A stretch of 7,836 bases of DNA from an uncultured Bacteroidota bacterium (GCA_946887345.1 CAMPKR010000111.1:1-7836); one strand, 5' to 3'; counted from the first letter of the stretch, positions 1 to 6,530 are shown. Numbers and translations: made by a program. The notes: generated from the sequence alone by a model not told the origin.

Positions 1-1255
1 GTATGCCCGTAGAAAAGAAAAGGTTAGATGGCAGGCCTATCACCGTATCTATATTACCATCCTTCAGCAGCTTCTCGCGTATGCGCTGCTCGGCGCCTCC
101 GCGGAATAGAACACCATGCGGCAGTATGATAGCCATCGTTCCTTCCTTAGATAAGAAGTGGAAACCATGCAGTAGAAAAGCAAAGTCAGCGGCCGACTTC
201 GGCGCCATGCCATAGCTCTTAAAACGAAAATCTTCTTTCAGCGCATCGGTTGGCTCCCAGCGGTAGCTAAAGGGCGGGTTCGCTACTATGGCATCGAACT
301 CCGCTTTCTTCGCAGGGTTCATTTCATTCAGCAGTTCCCAATCATTAAGAAGTGAATCACCATGATGTATCTCGAACTCCGTATCCTTCACGCCATGCAG
401 CAGCATGTTCATGCGGGCAAGGTTGTAGGTAGTGATGTTCTTTTCCTGCCCGTATATGCGCCCTACACCATGCGCGCCCATTTGCTTGCGCACATTCAGC
501 AATAGCGACCCTGAACCACACGCAAAGTCCATCACCCTGTCCAGCTTTTTCTTTTTGCCGTTCTTCGGCTCCTGGCTGTCCAGAACCACAATCTCCGATA
601 GTATCGTTGATAGCTGTTGCGGTGTATAGAACTCGCCCGCCTTTTTGCCCGAGCCTGCGGCGAACTGCCCTATCAGGTATTCATAAGCATCGCCCAGTGT
701 GTCTACATCGGTAGAGAAAGCGGCAATACCCTCCGCAATTTTCTGGATGATGGTGCAGAGCCTCGCGTTGCGTTCGGCTGCTTTCCTGCCCAGCTTTTCC
801 GAGTTCAGGTTGATCTCGGAGAAGAGTCCCTGAAATGTACTTTCAAAAGATTCGTTCTCTATATACTTCAGCCCTTCCTCCAGTGTCTCCAGCAGTTCGC
901 CGTCCTGCCTGCGCGCCATCTCCGAGATGCTCCTCCACAGGTGTTTCGGCTGTATGACATAGTGAACCTTGCGGCGCATCTGTTTTTCAAATACAGCAAC
1001 ATCATCTTTATTTTCATTGTACCAGATCTCTAAAGGGCTGGCAACCCCCAATTTCCTCATGATATCAATTGGGGTGTCCGGGTATTCCGTGCCCAGTTCC
1101 TTTTGCGCTGCCGACTCGTAATTATCCGATAAGTAACGAAGGAAGAGGAAGGACAGCATATAATCACGGAAATCATCCGCATTCATTGCGCCACGCAGTT
1201 CATCGGCTATGGCCCAGAGTGTTTTTCCTAGTAGTTGTTGGTCGCGGTGCGTCAT
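1..1255 (-). CDS. hsdM: Type I restriction-modification DNA methyltransferase subunit HsdM (C-terminus cut by window edge)
   Basis: This is the modification subunit, which with HsdS forms the enzyme that methylates adenine in the target site using S-adenosylmethionine. The ATG at 1255 opens a frame of 418 codons that is still open at base 1. The start reads MTHRDQQLLGKTLWAIADEL, like the HsdM N-terminal helical domain. Further motifs are GEFYTP (residues 207-212, before the Rossmann core), FACGSG (244-249, AdoMet-binding motif I) and NPPF (326-329, catalytic motif IV of N6-adenine methyltransferases). Family members are usually 500-540 residues, so about 100 C-terminal residues lie outside the window. 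It is the last visible gene of the minus-strand hsd operon and is separated from hsdS by the GxxExxY gene and two repeat blocks. The start codon directly abuts the repeat, and no Shine-Dalgarno sequence or separate promoter is evident. The family call is very secure; co-transcription with hsdR and hsdS is inferred. Confidence 0.96.
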   Translation of the reverse strand, partial: MTHRDQQLLGKTLWAIADELRGAMNADDFRDYMLSFLFLRYLSDNYESAAQKELGTEYPDTPIDIMRKLGVASPLEIWYNENKDDVAVFEKQMRRKVHYVIQPKHLWRSISEMARRQDGELLETLEEGLKYIENESFESTFQGLFSEINLNSEKLGRKAAERNARLCTIIQKIAEGIAAFSTDVDTLGDAYEYLIGQFAAGSGKKAGEFYTPQQLSTILSEIVVLDSQEPKNGKKKKLDRVMDFACGSGSLLLNVRKQMGAHGVGRIYGQEKNITTYNLARMNMLLHGVKDTEFEIHHGDSLLNDWELLNEMNPAKKAEFDAIVANPPFSYRWEPTDALKEDFRFKSYGMAPKSAADFAFLLHGFHFLSKEGTMAIILPHGVLFRGGAEQRIREKLLKDGNIDTVIGLPSNLFFSTGI

Positions 1256-1464
1256 TTGTCTGAACTGTGATTTCTGTGATTTTCGTGTGTTTTTTTGTCT
1301 GAACCGTGATTTATTTGATTTTTGTGATGATGAGATTTTCTGTCTGAACTATGATTCGTTTGATTTCTTTGATGGACTGTGATTTTCTTGTGTGGTAAAA
1401 TAATCATGTTCATCATTTAACCATAGAAATCATAGTTCAGGACAGGATCATAGGTCAGGACTGT
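1256..1464. repeat. Intergenic repeat block 1 (three units of about 47 bp plus inverted-orientation tail)
   Basis: This block fills the gap between the GxxExxY gene and hsdM. Three direct units each begin GTCTGAAC: 1258-1296 (shortened, ending in a run of seven T), 1297-1341 and 1342-1388. The third differs by one base from the unit at 1911-1957 in block 2. Inside a unit, the word TGAT recurs about every 9-10 bases. From about 1393 to 1443 the words flip to the complementary orientation (AATCAT, then ATCATAGTTCAG), making an imperfect inverted repeat with the third unit. A short 18-bp tandem follows at 1429-1446 and 1447-1464 and includes the GxxExxY stop codon. I see no promoter or RNA gene in the block. 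Confidence 0.9.
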
Positions 1465-1850
1465 TTATATTTCTTATTACTTACTCTCTTGAACTCCAAA
1501 CTTTTTCCGCCAAAGTTGATGAGCAGGCCTATTTCCAGGTTGTACGCTTCCAGGTAATTGATAGCCTGCGCAAGGTGTACGTCTTCCAACTTTACGATCG
1601 CTTTTATTTCTACCATTATCTTCTCTTCCACAAAAAAGTCAACGCGCCTCGTGCCCACATCTATGCCCTTATAAAATATGCTCATCTCATGCTCCCTGCT
1701 GAACGAAAGTCCCCGCCTCTGCATCTCAGCCGCCAGCGAGCGCTGATAAACAACCTCCTGGAACCCATTGCCCAGGATACTATGCACTTCCATCGCACTG
1801 CCGATGATACTGCCGGTAAGTGCTGAGTGTTTATGTGCTTCGTTTATCAT
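1455..1850 (-). CDS. GxxExxY family protein, putative PD-(D/E)XK nuclease fold
   Basis: A 131-residue protein of the GxxExxY family, related to the PDDEXK_3 nuclease-like group; the biochemical role of the family is not established as far as I know. The naming motif is GFQEVVY at residues 29-35. A likely PD-(D/E)XK core is D71 followed by EIK at 81-83, then Q95 in the helix before NYL. I chose the ATG at 1850 (MINEAHKHSA) because base 1851 begins the repeat block and homologues start at this helix. The frame stays open upstream to an ATG at 1928, but those 26 codons are translated repeat, rich in N, H, S, Q and K. The stop codon also lies in repeat DNA, on the other side. No signal peptide or membrane segment is seen. 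Its place between hsdS and hsdM suggests either a defence accessory or a gene belonging to the repeat cassette; the sequence does not decide between them. Confidence 0.88.
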   Translation of the reverse strand: MINEAHKHSALTGSIIGSAMEVHSILGNGFQEVVYQRSLAAEMQRRGLSFSREHEMSIFYKGIDVGTRRVDFFVEEKIMVEIKAIVKLEDVHLAQAINYLEAYNLEIGLLINFGGKSLEFKRVSNKKYKQS

Positions 1851-2062
1851 TGACTGTGACTTTTGTCTGAACTGTGATTTGGGTGATTTTTGTGATGGAC
1901 TGTGATTTCTGTCTGAACTATGATTCATTTGATTTCTTTGATGGACTGTGATTTTCTGTCTGAACTATGATTCATTTGATTTCTTTGATGGACTGTGATT
2001 TTATTGAGGGTTAAAATAATCATGTTAATCATTTAATCATTAAAATCACGGTTCAGACAATG
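1851..2062. repeat. Intergenic repeat block 2 (three units of about 47 bp plus inverted-orientation tail)
   Basis: This is the counterpart of block 1, between the GxxExxY start codon and the end of hsdS. After a partial unit at 1851-1864 come units at 1865-1910 (diverged), 1911-1957 and 1958-2004; the last two are identical except for one base. The tail from about 2012 to 2060 carries AATCAT words and ends AAATCACGGTTCAGACA (2043-2059). That end is an exact reverse complement of 1296-1312 in block 1 and an approximate one of the starts of the direct units in this block. The tail overlaps the last codons of hsdS. Because 47 is not a multiple of three, the reading frame shifts with each unit and the block cannot code for a long protein. 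Confidence 0.9.
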
Positions 2063-3293
2063 ACGGAAATAGTTGCTGCATCAATCCCCTTTTATGTAGC
2101 TTGAGGTTTTCTATTTTTTCTGCTTGTGTGGTAATGGATTCATCGAGTGATGAAAGACAATCTGCTATCTTTTGCTGCTCAATTGGATTGGGCATTACAA
2201 CTTTTATTGCTGACAATTCCCCTGAGTTAATAGCTGGATAATTAGAACCCGTGCATTTTTCTAAAACTCTCTCAACAAATTCAGGACTATGTAGGTAGTG
2301 ATATAGAAACTCACATGACTCATTGGCTCTTAATTGTGCGTAACCTGTAGAAGCAACATAGTCAGAATTATCCTCAGGTTGAAAAAAGTAATTGTTCTGT
2401 TGATACGGTCTAACCATTTGAAAGATTACATCCTTTGGCCTTAAGAGTCTTTGTGCTCTGCTTGGAGCTGTGTCAATAGTGATAAGATTTTTCTTAAGTA
2501 ATCTGCCCCTCTCCACAGACTCAAGATCTATGTAAATAAAACTGTCCGGCAAATTCCCGACATAAGGATTAACAACGCACGCCTTATCAAGTCTTTTCTC
2601 CTCCCATTCCCCGTCAAACCCCTTAAACCTCAACTTCGGCACAGTCTCACCTTCGGCGGGAAAGAGTTGCTGCATCAGGCCTTTTTTGTGAGCCTTGAGC
2701 GCTTCCAGTTTTTCGTTCTCTGCTGTAATAAGGTCATCCAGGGAAGAAAGGCAATCGGCGATCTTTTGTTGTTCTGAGAGATGAGGAAATGGCACCTGCA
2801 TCTCCATGAATACTGTCGGAGTAATGCTCATTCGATCATGCCTAGCGCCAGTATTGGATGCCGAACGTAAATAGCTATGCCAGTGCGAAGTTTTAAAGTA
2901 CTGCTCAAAGAAGTCGTTGTCAGGACTTTTAAATCTAAAAACAGTATAAAGCGGTGACATTACCCCTATTCCAATCTTATTCTTTGAAATAGGGCCGACT
3001 GGAGCAATGTTAGAGGTTCTGGGATTATATACGTAATCCCCTTTTTCAACTACATAGTAGCCTTCTAAGTTGTTTTTGTCAGCAATATCCTTATCAAAAT
3101 AATCCCTTTGGTCGACAATTCCTGCAGATGCAGAGTTTGTCAGTACACGATGAATATTACCATCTCTATTTTTTTGAGCAAATAATTCTGCAAGCTCTTT
3201 TAAATTTTTCACGCTCCAGTCGGGATATGATTTCCCGTTTGGCTCTTTGAATCTTAACTTGGGCATCAATATTGTAGAGTTCTTATTGCTCAT
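2046..3293 (-). CDS. hsdS: Type I restriction-modification specificity subunit HsdS
   Basis: HsdS binds the split DNA target and holds the HsdM and HsdR subunits together. The 415-residue protein has the usual two-half layout: target-recognition domain 1 (about residues 20-170), conserved helix 1 (SEQQKIADCLSSLD, with the helix ending GLMQQLFP at 212), target-recognition domain 2 (about 225-370), and conserved helix 2 (IEQQKIADCLSSLD to GLMQQLFP at 410). PKLRF opens both halves (residues 11-15 and 219-223). The ATG at 3293 overlaps the end of hsdR by 11 bp, which suggests translational coupling; an ATG at 3266 (MPKLRF) is a plausible alternative start. The last residues, SLSEP, and the stop codon are encoded in or next to repeat block 2. 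The recognition domains look more AT-rich than the conserved helices, as expected if they were exchanged between strains. The target sequence cannot be read from the protein here. Confidence 0.96.
   Translation of the reverse strand: MSNKNSTILMPKLRFKEPNGKSYPDWSVKNLKELAELFAQKNRDGNIHRVLTNSASAGIVDQRDYFDKDIADKNNLEGYYVVEKGDYVYNPRTSNIAPVGPISKNKIGIGVMSPLYTVFRFKSPDNDFFEQYFKTSHWHSYLRSASNTGARHDRMSITPTVFMEMQVPFPHLSEQQKIADCLSSLDDLITAENEKLEALKAHKKGLMQQLFPAEGETVPKLRFKGFDGEWEEKRLDKACVVNPYVGNLPDSFIYIDLESVERGRLLKKNLITIDTAPSRAQRLLRPKDVIFQMVRPYQQNNYFFQPEDNSDYVASTGYAQLRANESCEFLYHYLHSPEFVERVLEKCTGSNYPAINSGELSAIKVVMPNPIEQQKIADCLSSLDESITTQAEKIENLKLHKRGLMQQLFPSLSEP
2064..2183 (-). repeat. Second copy of the HsdS conserved-helix repeat
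   Basis: This stretch encodes residues 371-410 and matches 2658-2777, which encodes residues 173-212. Both give QQKIADCLSSLD, then a coiled helix, then GLMQQLFP. The two direct copies are the conserved spacers of HsdS and bound recognition domain 2, offering homologous sites at which domains could be exchanged. Confidence 0.85.
2658..2777 (-). repeat. First copy of the HsdS conserved-helix repeat
   Basis: This stretch encodes residues 173-212, the central spacer between the two recognition domains. It pairs in sequence with 2064-2183. It looks GC-richer than the recognition-domain DNA on either side. Confidence 0.85.
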
Positions 3294-6252
3294 ATGCTGC
3301 CAGTCCGGATATTTCGCGGCCTTTGGCCAGTTTATTTAAGTGTTTCAACAGGTCCTGCATCAGCTCCGTTTCTTTCTGAGCCCTTGCTTTCCAGCCCAGT
3401 TCCAGCGGTGCGGTCAGGTCGCCCAGGTGGTCAGCGTCCAGTATCATGCGTTCCATGGTGCTGTCCACAAAGCTCCCAAGTGTGCGCAGGTCCAGCCCGT
3501 GCTTTGCGGCTATCTCTGCCAGTGCTGCGGCATGTTTCTGTTCTATGAACACCTCGTAGCCCTCGCGTATCTCCGCTTCGCTCAGTCCTTTGCCCGTCTC
3601 CAGGCTGTTAATGTAGTCCACTATATCATCGCGCTCGTCCATCAGGTTCGCGCTGCTGCCTAGCAGGTTTATCAGTTGCTCGCGGCTCATCTTCTGTTTC
3701 TTCGTAGTGCCTTGCGTATACTTCGCTATCAGGCCCATGATGTAGTCATAGTCCACCACGGCAGAGGCAAACAGCACGAATTCAAAATCCAGTTGCTGCA
3801 CTTCCGGTATGGCATCCTCTCCCTGGGTGGCCTGTTGTTCTTTCAGCCTCCTTGCGGTTTCCAGGTATTGCGCGCGGAAGGAGCGCATATCATCCGTAGG
3901 CATCAGGCTTTCTATCTGTGCCTCGTGTTCTGTTGTCAGGTCGGTATATTGGTCCAGTTGCGTTTTCAGCCGCTGCACTTCCTTGAATTTATCTATAAAG
4001 TCCACCCTGGCTATATCGCCTTTCAGGTTGGCCACCTCTTCCGGCCTGCAGTCCAGCCCTTGTGAGCGCATAAAGGTGTCCAGCTTAGCCACTGCGGCTT
4101 TGAATTGCTCTATCACTACCGGTGCCGGCTCTACCAGCCATATCTGCCGGGATCTGCCCGTGTCCTCCCCGGAGAAGAGTTGTATGGCCTCATCCACCGC
4201 CGCCTGTTGTTGGCGAAAGTCGAGTATGTTACCATAGGGCTTGGTAGCGTTTAGTATGCGGTTGGTGCGGCTGAAGGCCTGTATCAGCCCATGATATTTC
4301 AGCTTCTTATCGACATACAGTGTGTTCAGGTATTTGGCGTCGAAGCCCGTCAGCAGCATATCCACTACTATCACCACATCTATCTTGTTGCGGTGCGGGT
4401 AGTCTTTGTTGCTATACTTCTGGTCTTTGATGCGCTTCTGCACATCCTGGTAGTATAGATCGAATTCGTTAATGCTGTGATTGGAGCCGTACTGTTCGTT
4501 GTAGTCGGCCATTATTTGTTTCAACGCCAGCTTCTTGCGCTCTGGATCCACTTCGTTATCCGCTTTTTCCGTTGGCAGGTCTTCCTGTAGTTGTTTCACA
4601 TCTGCATTGCCCTGTGCCGGTGGCGAGAATACGCAGGCTATGTTCAGCGGCACAAAGTTCTCGTCCTCAGCCTTGCGTTTAGCCTGTATCTCTTTAAAGA
4701 GCTGATAGTATTCTATAGCACTATCTATAGAAGATGTCGCCAGTATAGCGTTGAAACGTCTTTGGTCAGTAGCGCCGTTATGTTTTTCCAGTATAGCTTC
4801 TATTACCGCCTGCTGCGCCAGTGCTTCACCGGGCTTGGGCGGGTTGTCGCCCTCGGGCTTGTAGTAGTCTATATGGAAGCGCAGTACGTTCTTGTCTTCT
4901 ATCGCATGGGTGATGGTATATTTATGCAGGTCTTTTTCAAAGATGTCCTTCGTGGTCTGGTAGGAGCCTTCATCTCCGTCTATCTTCGTGTAGCTGGCAT
5001 TCTCATCAAATATCGGCGTACCCGTAAACCCGAAAAGTTGCGCCTCGGGGAAGAACGCCTTGATGGCTTTATGGTTCTCGCCAAATTGCGAGCGGTGGCA
5101 TTCGTCGAAGATGAACACCATGCGCTTTTTGCTCAGCGGCTTCAGGCGTTCCTGGTATTTTTTCTCGTTGTTGGGGTCCAGCGCTATGCCCAGTTTCTGT
5201 ATGGTGGTCACTATCACCTTGTCGGCATAGTCATCGCTCAGCATTCTGCGCACCAGCGTTTCCGTATTGGTGTTCTCTTCCACACATCCTTCCTGGAACT
5301 TGTTGAACTCTTCCCTCGTCTGCCGGTCCAGGTCTTTACGGTCCACCACAAAGAGGCACTTGTGAATGTGGTCGTTGCTTTTCAGCAGTGTGGAGGCTTT
5401 AAATGAGGTAAGCGTTTTCCCGCTACCCGTCGTGTGCCACACAAAGCCGTTGCCGCGGTCCTGGTCTATGCAGTCTACTATTGCTTCCACGGCATATATC
5501 TGGTAGGGGCGCATCACCAGCATCTTCTGCTCGCTTTCCACCAGCACCATGTATTTGCTGATCATTTCGCCCAGCCGGCACTTGCCCAGGAAGTTATCGG
5601 CAAAGTCGTATAGATGGGATATCTTTTTATTGTCCTTCCCGGCCAACTGGTACACGGGCAGGAACTGCTCATCGGCATCGAACTGGAAATGCTGGTTGCG
5701 GTTATTGGCGAAGTAGTAGGTCTCTGTCCGGTTACTTACGATGAACAATTGCAGGAAGCACAGCAGTGAACTGTTGTAACAGTTGCCTGCATCATTCTTG
5801 TAGTCCAGTATCTGCTGCATGGCGCGGCGCGGACTTATTTGCAGGGTTTTCAGTTCTATCTGCACTACCGGCATACCGTTTATCAGCAGCAGCACATCGT
5901 AGCGGTGATTGCTGTTGTCGGTATTCATCCTTAGCTGGTTGATCACCTCAAAATCGTTCTTACACCAGTCTTTTATGTTTACCAGCATGTATTGTAGTGG
6001 TGTGCCATCCTCGCGCATGAACGTGTTGCGTTCACGGAGTGCTTTCGATGCGGTGAATACATCACTCGTAATTATCTCATCGCGCAGTCGGGCAAATTCT
6101 GCGTCGGTCAGGTTCACACGGTTGAGCGCTTCAAATTTGCGTCGGAAATTATCCTCCAGGCTCTTCTTATCGCGGATATCAGAGCGGTAGGTATATTTCA
6201 TTTCCTGCAGCTTACCGATAAAGCCGTATTCTATTTGTGATTCGTTGAGCAT
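3283..6252 (-). CDS. hsdR: Type I restriction endonuclease subunit HsdR (EcoR124I-like)
   Basis: The motor and nuclease subunit of the type I complex: it hydrolyses ATP to translocate DNA past the bound enzyme and cuts far from unmethylated sites. From the ATG at 6252 it is 989 residues, near the roughly 1,040 of EcoR124I HsdR. The N-terminal nuclease domain has D119, E133 and K135 (QIELKT), with the same D-to-E spacing as EcoR124I. The helicase motor follows, with Walker A TGSGKT (275-280), DECH (383-386), TGTP (410-413), LLTGFDAKYLNTLYVDK (633-649) and QAFSRTNR (658-665). A helical C-terminal domain, which in this family docks onto the methyltransferase, ends the protein. The frame extends to a TTG at 6273, but ESQIEYGFIGKL follows the ATG just as in homologues, and a possible promoter element overlaps the TTG. 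It is the first gene of the operon and overlaps hsdS. All catalytic motifs look intact. Confidence 0.97.
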   Translation of the reverse strand: MLNESQIEYGFIGKLQEMKYTYRSDIRDKKSLEDNFRRKFEALNRVNLTDAEFARLRDEIITSDVFTASKALRERNTFMREDGTPLQYMLVNIKDWCKNDFEVINQLRMNTDNSNHRYDVLLLINGMPVVQIELKTLQISPRRAMQQILDYKNDAGNCYNSSLLCFLQLFIVSNRTETYYFANNRNQHFQFDADEQFLPVYQLAGKDNKKISHLYDFADNFLGKCRLGEMISKYMVLVESEQKMLVMRPYQIYAVEAIVDCIDQDRGNGFVWHTTGSGKTLTSFKASTLLKSNDHIHKCLFVVDRKDLDRQTREEFNKFQEGCVEENTNTETLVRRMLSDDYADKVIVTTIQKLGIALDPNNEKKYQERLKPLSKKRMVFIFDECHRSQFGENHKAIKAFFPEAQLFGFTGTPIFDENASYTKIDGDEGSYQTTKDIFEKDLHKYTITHAIEDKNVLRFHIDYYKPEGDNPPKPGEALAQQAVIEAILEKHNGATDQRRFNAILATSSIDSAIEYYQLFKEIQAKRKAEDENFVPLNIACVFSPPAQGNADVKQLQEDLPTEKADNEVDPERKKLALKQIMADYNEQYGSNHSINEFDLYYQDVQKRIKDQKYSNKDYPHRNKIDVVIVVDMLLTGFDAKYLNTLYVDKKLKYHGLIQAFSRTNRILNATKPYGNILDFRQQQAAVDEAIQLFSGEDTGRSRQIWLVEPAPVVIEQFKAAVAKLDTFMRSQGLDCRPEEVANLKGDIARVDFIDKFKEVQRLKTQLDQYTDLTTEHEAQIESLMPTDDMRSFRAQYLETARRLKEQQATQGEDAIPEVQQLDFEFVLFASAVVDYDYIMGLIAKYTQGTTKKQKMSREQLINLLGSSANLMDERDDIVDYINSLETGKGLSEAEIREGYEVFIEQKHAAALAEIAAKHGLDLRTLGSFVDSTMERMILDADHLGDLTAPLELGWKARAQKETELMQDLLKHLNKLAKGREISGLAAYEQ

Positions 6253-6270
6253 AGGGAGTTTTCCGGCCCT

Positions 6271-6277
6271 CAAAATA
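6271..6277 (-). promoter_or_regulatory. Possible -7 element for the hsdR-hsdS operon
   Basis: The minus strand reads TATTTTG here, close to the Bacteroidota -7 consensus TAnnTTTG but one base short. Transcription would begin near 6264, leaving a short leader before the ATG at 6252. No clear TTTG stands at the -33 position, so this is a weak call based mainly on location. Confidence 0.25.
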
Positions 6278-6427
6278 CACAGATTTCGCTGTTTTGTGCA
6301 TTGAAAATTAAGCTCATATCAGCGTGAGATTATTCCGCTGCGCTCCATGAGAGAGTTGCCGCCGAGGGCAGGCCCGTCCGAACGCCAGCCTGAAAGATAA
6401 TTCCGGCAGGGATAAGTTCATCCGGGC

Positions 6428-6444
6428 GGGCAAAGCCCCTTTTT
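6428..6444 (+). terminator. Weak terminator-like hairpin with T-run
   Basis: GGGC, a three-base AAA loop and GCCC are followed by one C and five T residues. The stem is only four pairs, so it is weak alone, but it competes with a longer upstream pairing (6372-6379 with 6424-6431), an arrangement seen in attenuators. There is no experimental or homology support. Confidence 0.2.
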
Positions 6445-6493
6445 ATAAGAATCGACGATGGTTTTATGGCATTTTGGCTTATTTGATGGCCTA

Positions 6494-6530
6494 AGTTGGC
6501 ACGAAATATATCGTATTTGGTAAGCCAACT
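6494..6530 (+). promoter_or_regulatory. Inverted repeat in the leader of the metallophosphatase gene
   Basis: AGTTGGC (6494-6500) and GCCAACT (6524-6530) are exact inverted arms of 7 bp. Inside them ACGA (6501-6504) and TCGT (6511-6514) form a second small pair. The right arm ends five bases before the ATG at 6536, so it could be an operator or a hairpin that affects ribosome access. A good TAnnTTTG promoter is not seen; TTTG at 6482-6485 and at 6516-6519 are possible but badly spaced. Confidence 0.35.

Larger units (their letters stand above)
1250..2065. mobile_element. Possible repeat-bounded GxxExxY cassette with terminal inverted repeats
   Basis: The left end at 1250-1273 and the right end at 2043-2065 are reverse complements apart from one extra A and one A/G mismatch; the shared form is AAATCACRGTTCAGACAA followed by TGACG. 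Between them lie repeat block 1, the GxxExxY gene and repeat block 2. This resembles a small mobile or mobilisable cassette inserted between hsdS and hsdM, but there is no recognised transposase and I could not identify a clear target-site duplication. The ends reach into the hsdM start and the hsdS end, which may mean that the element donated those codons or that the TGACG match is coincidence. Treat the boundaries as approximate. Confidence 0.4.

Noticed and set aside
617..1033. Plus-strand frame of 138 codons opposite hsdM
   Set aside because: It lies antisense to the HsdM N-terminal and motif regions and shows no domain of its own.
1851..1928. N-terminal extension of the GxxExxY protein to an ATG at 1928
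   Set aside because: These 26 codons are translated repeat DNA, lie outside the family domain, and the ATG at 1850 precedes the conserved helix exactly where the repeat stops.
1256..2062. Repeat blocks as a CRISPR array
   Set aside because: The units lie end to end without unique spacers, vary in length from 39 to 47 bases, and there are no cas genes.
4591..5406. Plus-strand frame of 271 codons opposite hsdR
   Set aside because: It is antisense to the strongly conserved helicase domain of HsdR, has no recognisable motifs, and its length is explained by the codon pattern of the real gene.
6253..6273. TTG start of HsdR at 6273
   Set aside because: The seven extra residues do not look like family sequence, the ATG at 6252 directly precedes the conserved NESQIE start, and a possible promoter element overlaps the TTG.
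6380..6422. Resemblance to the 3' half of a TPP riboswitch (CCTGA, GATAAT, CCGGC, AGGGA in order)
   Set aside because: The paired CTGG/CCAG stem and a proper 5' half with its CTGAGA loop are missing, and the downstream gene has no thiamine link. A covariance-model search would settle it.
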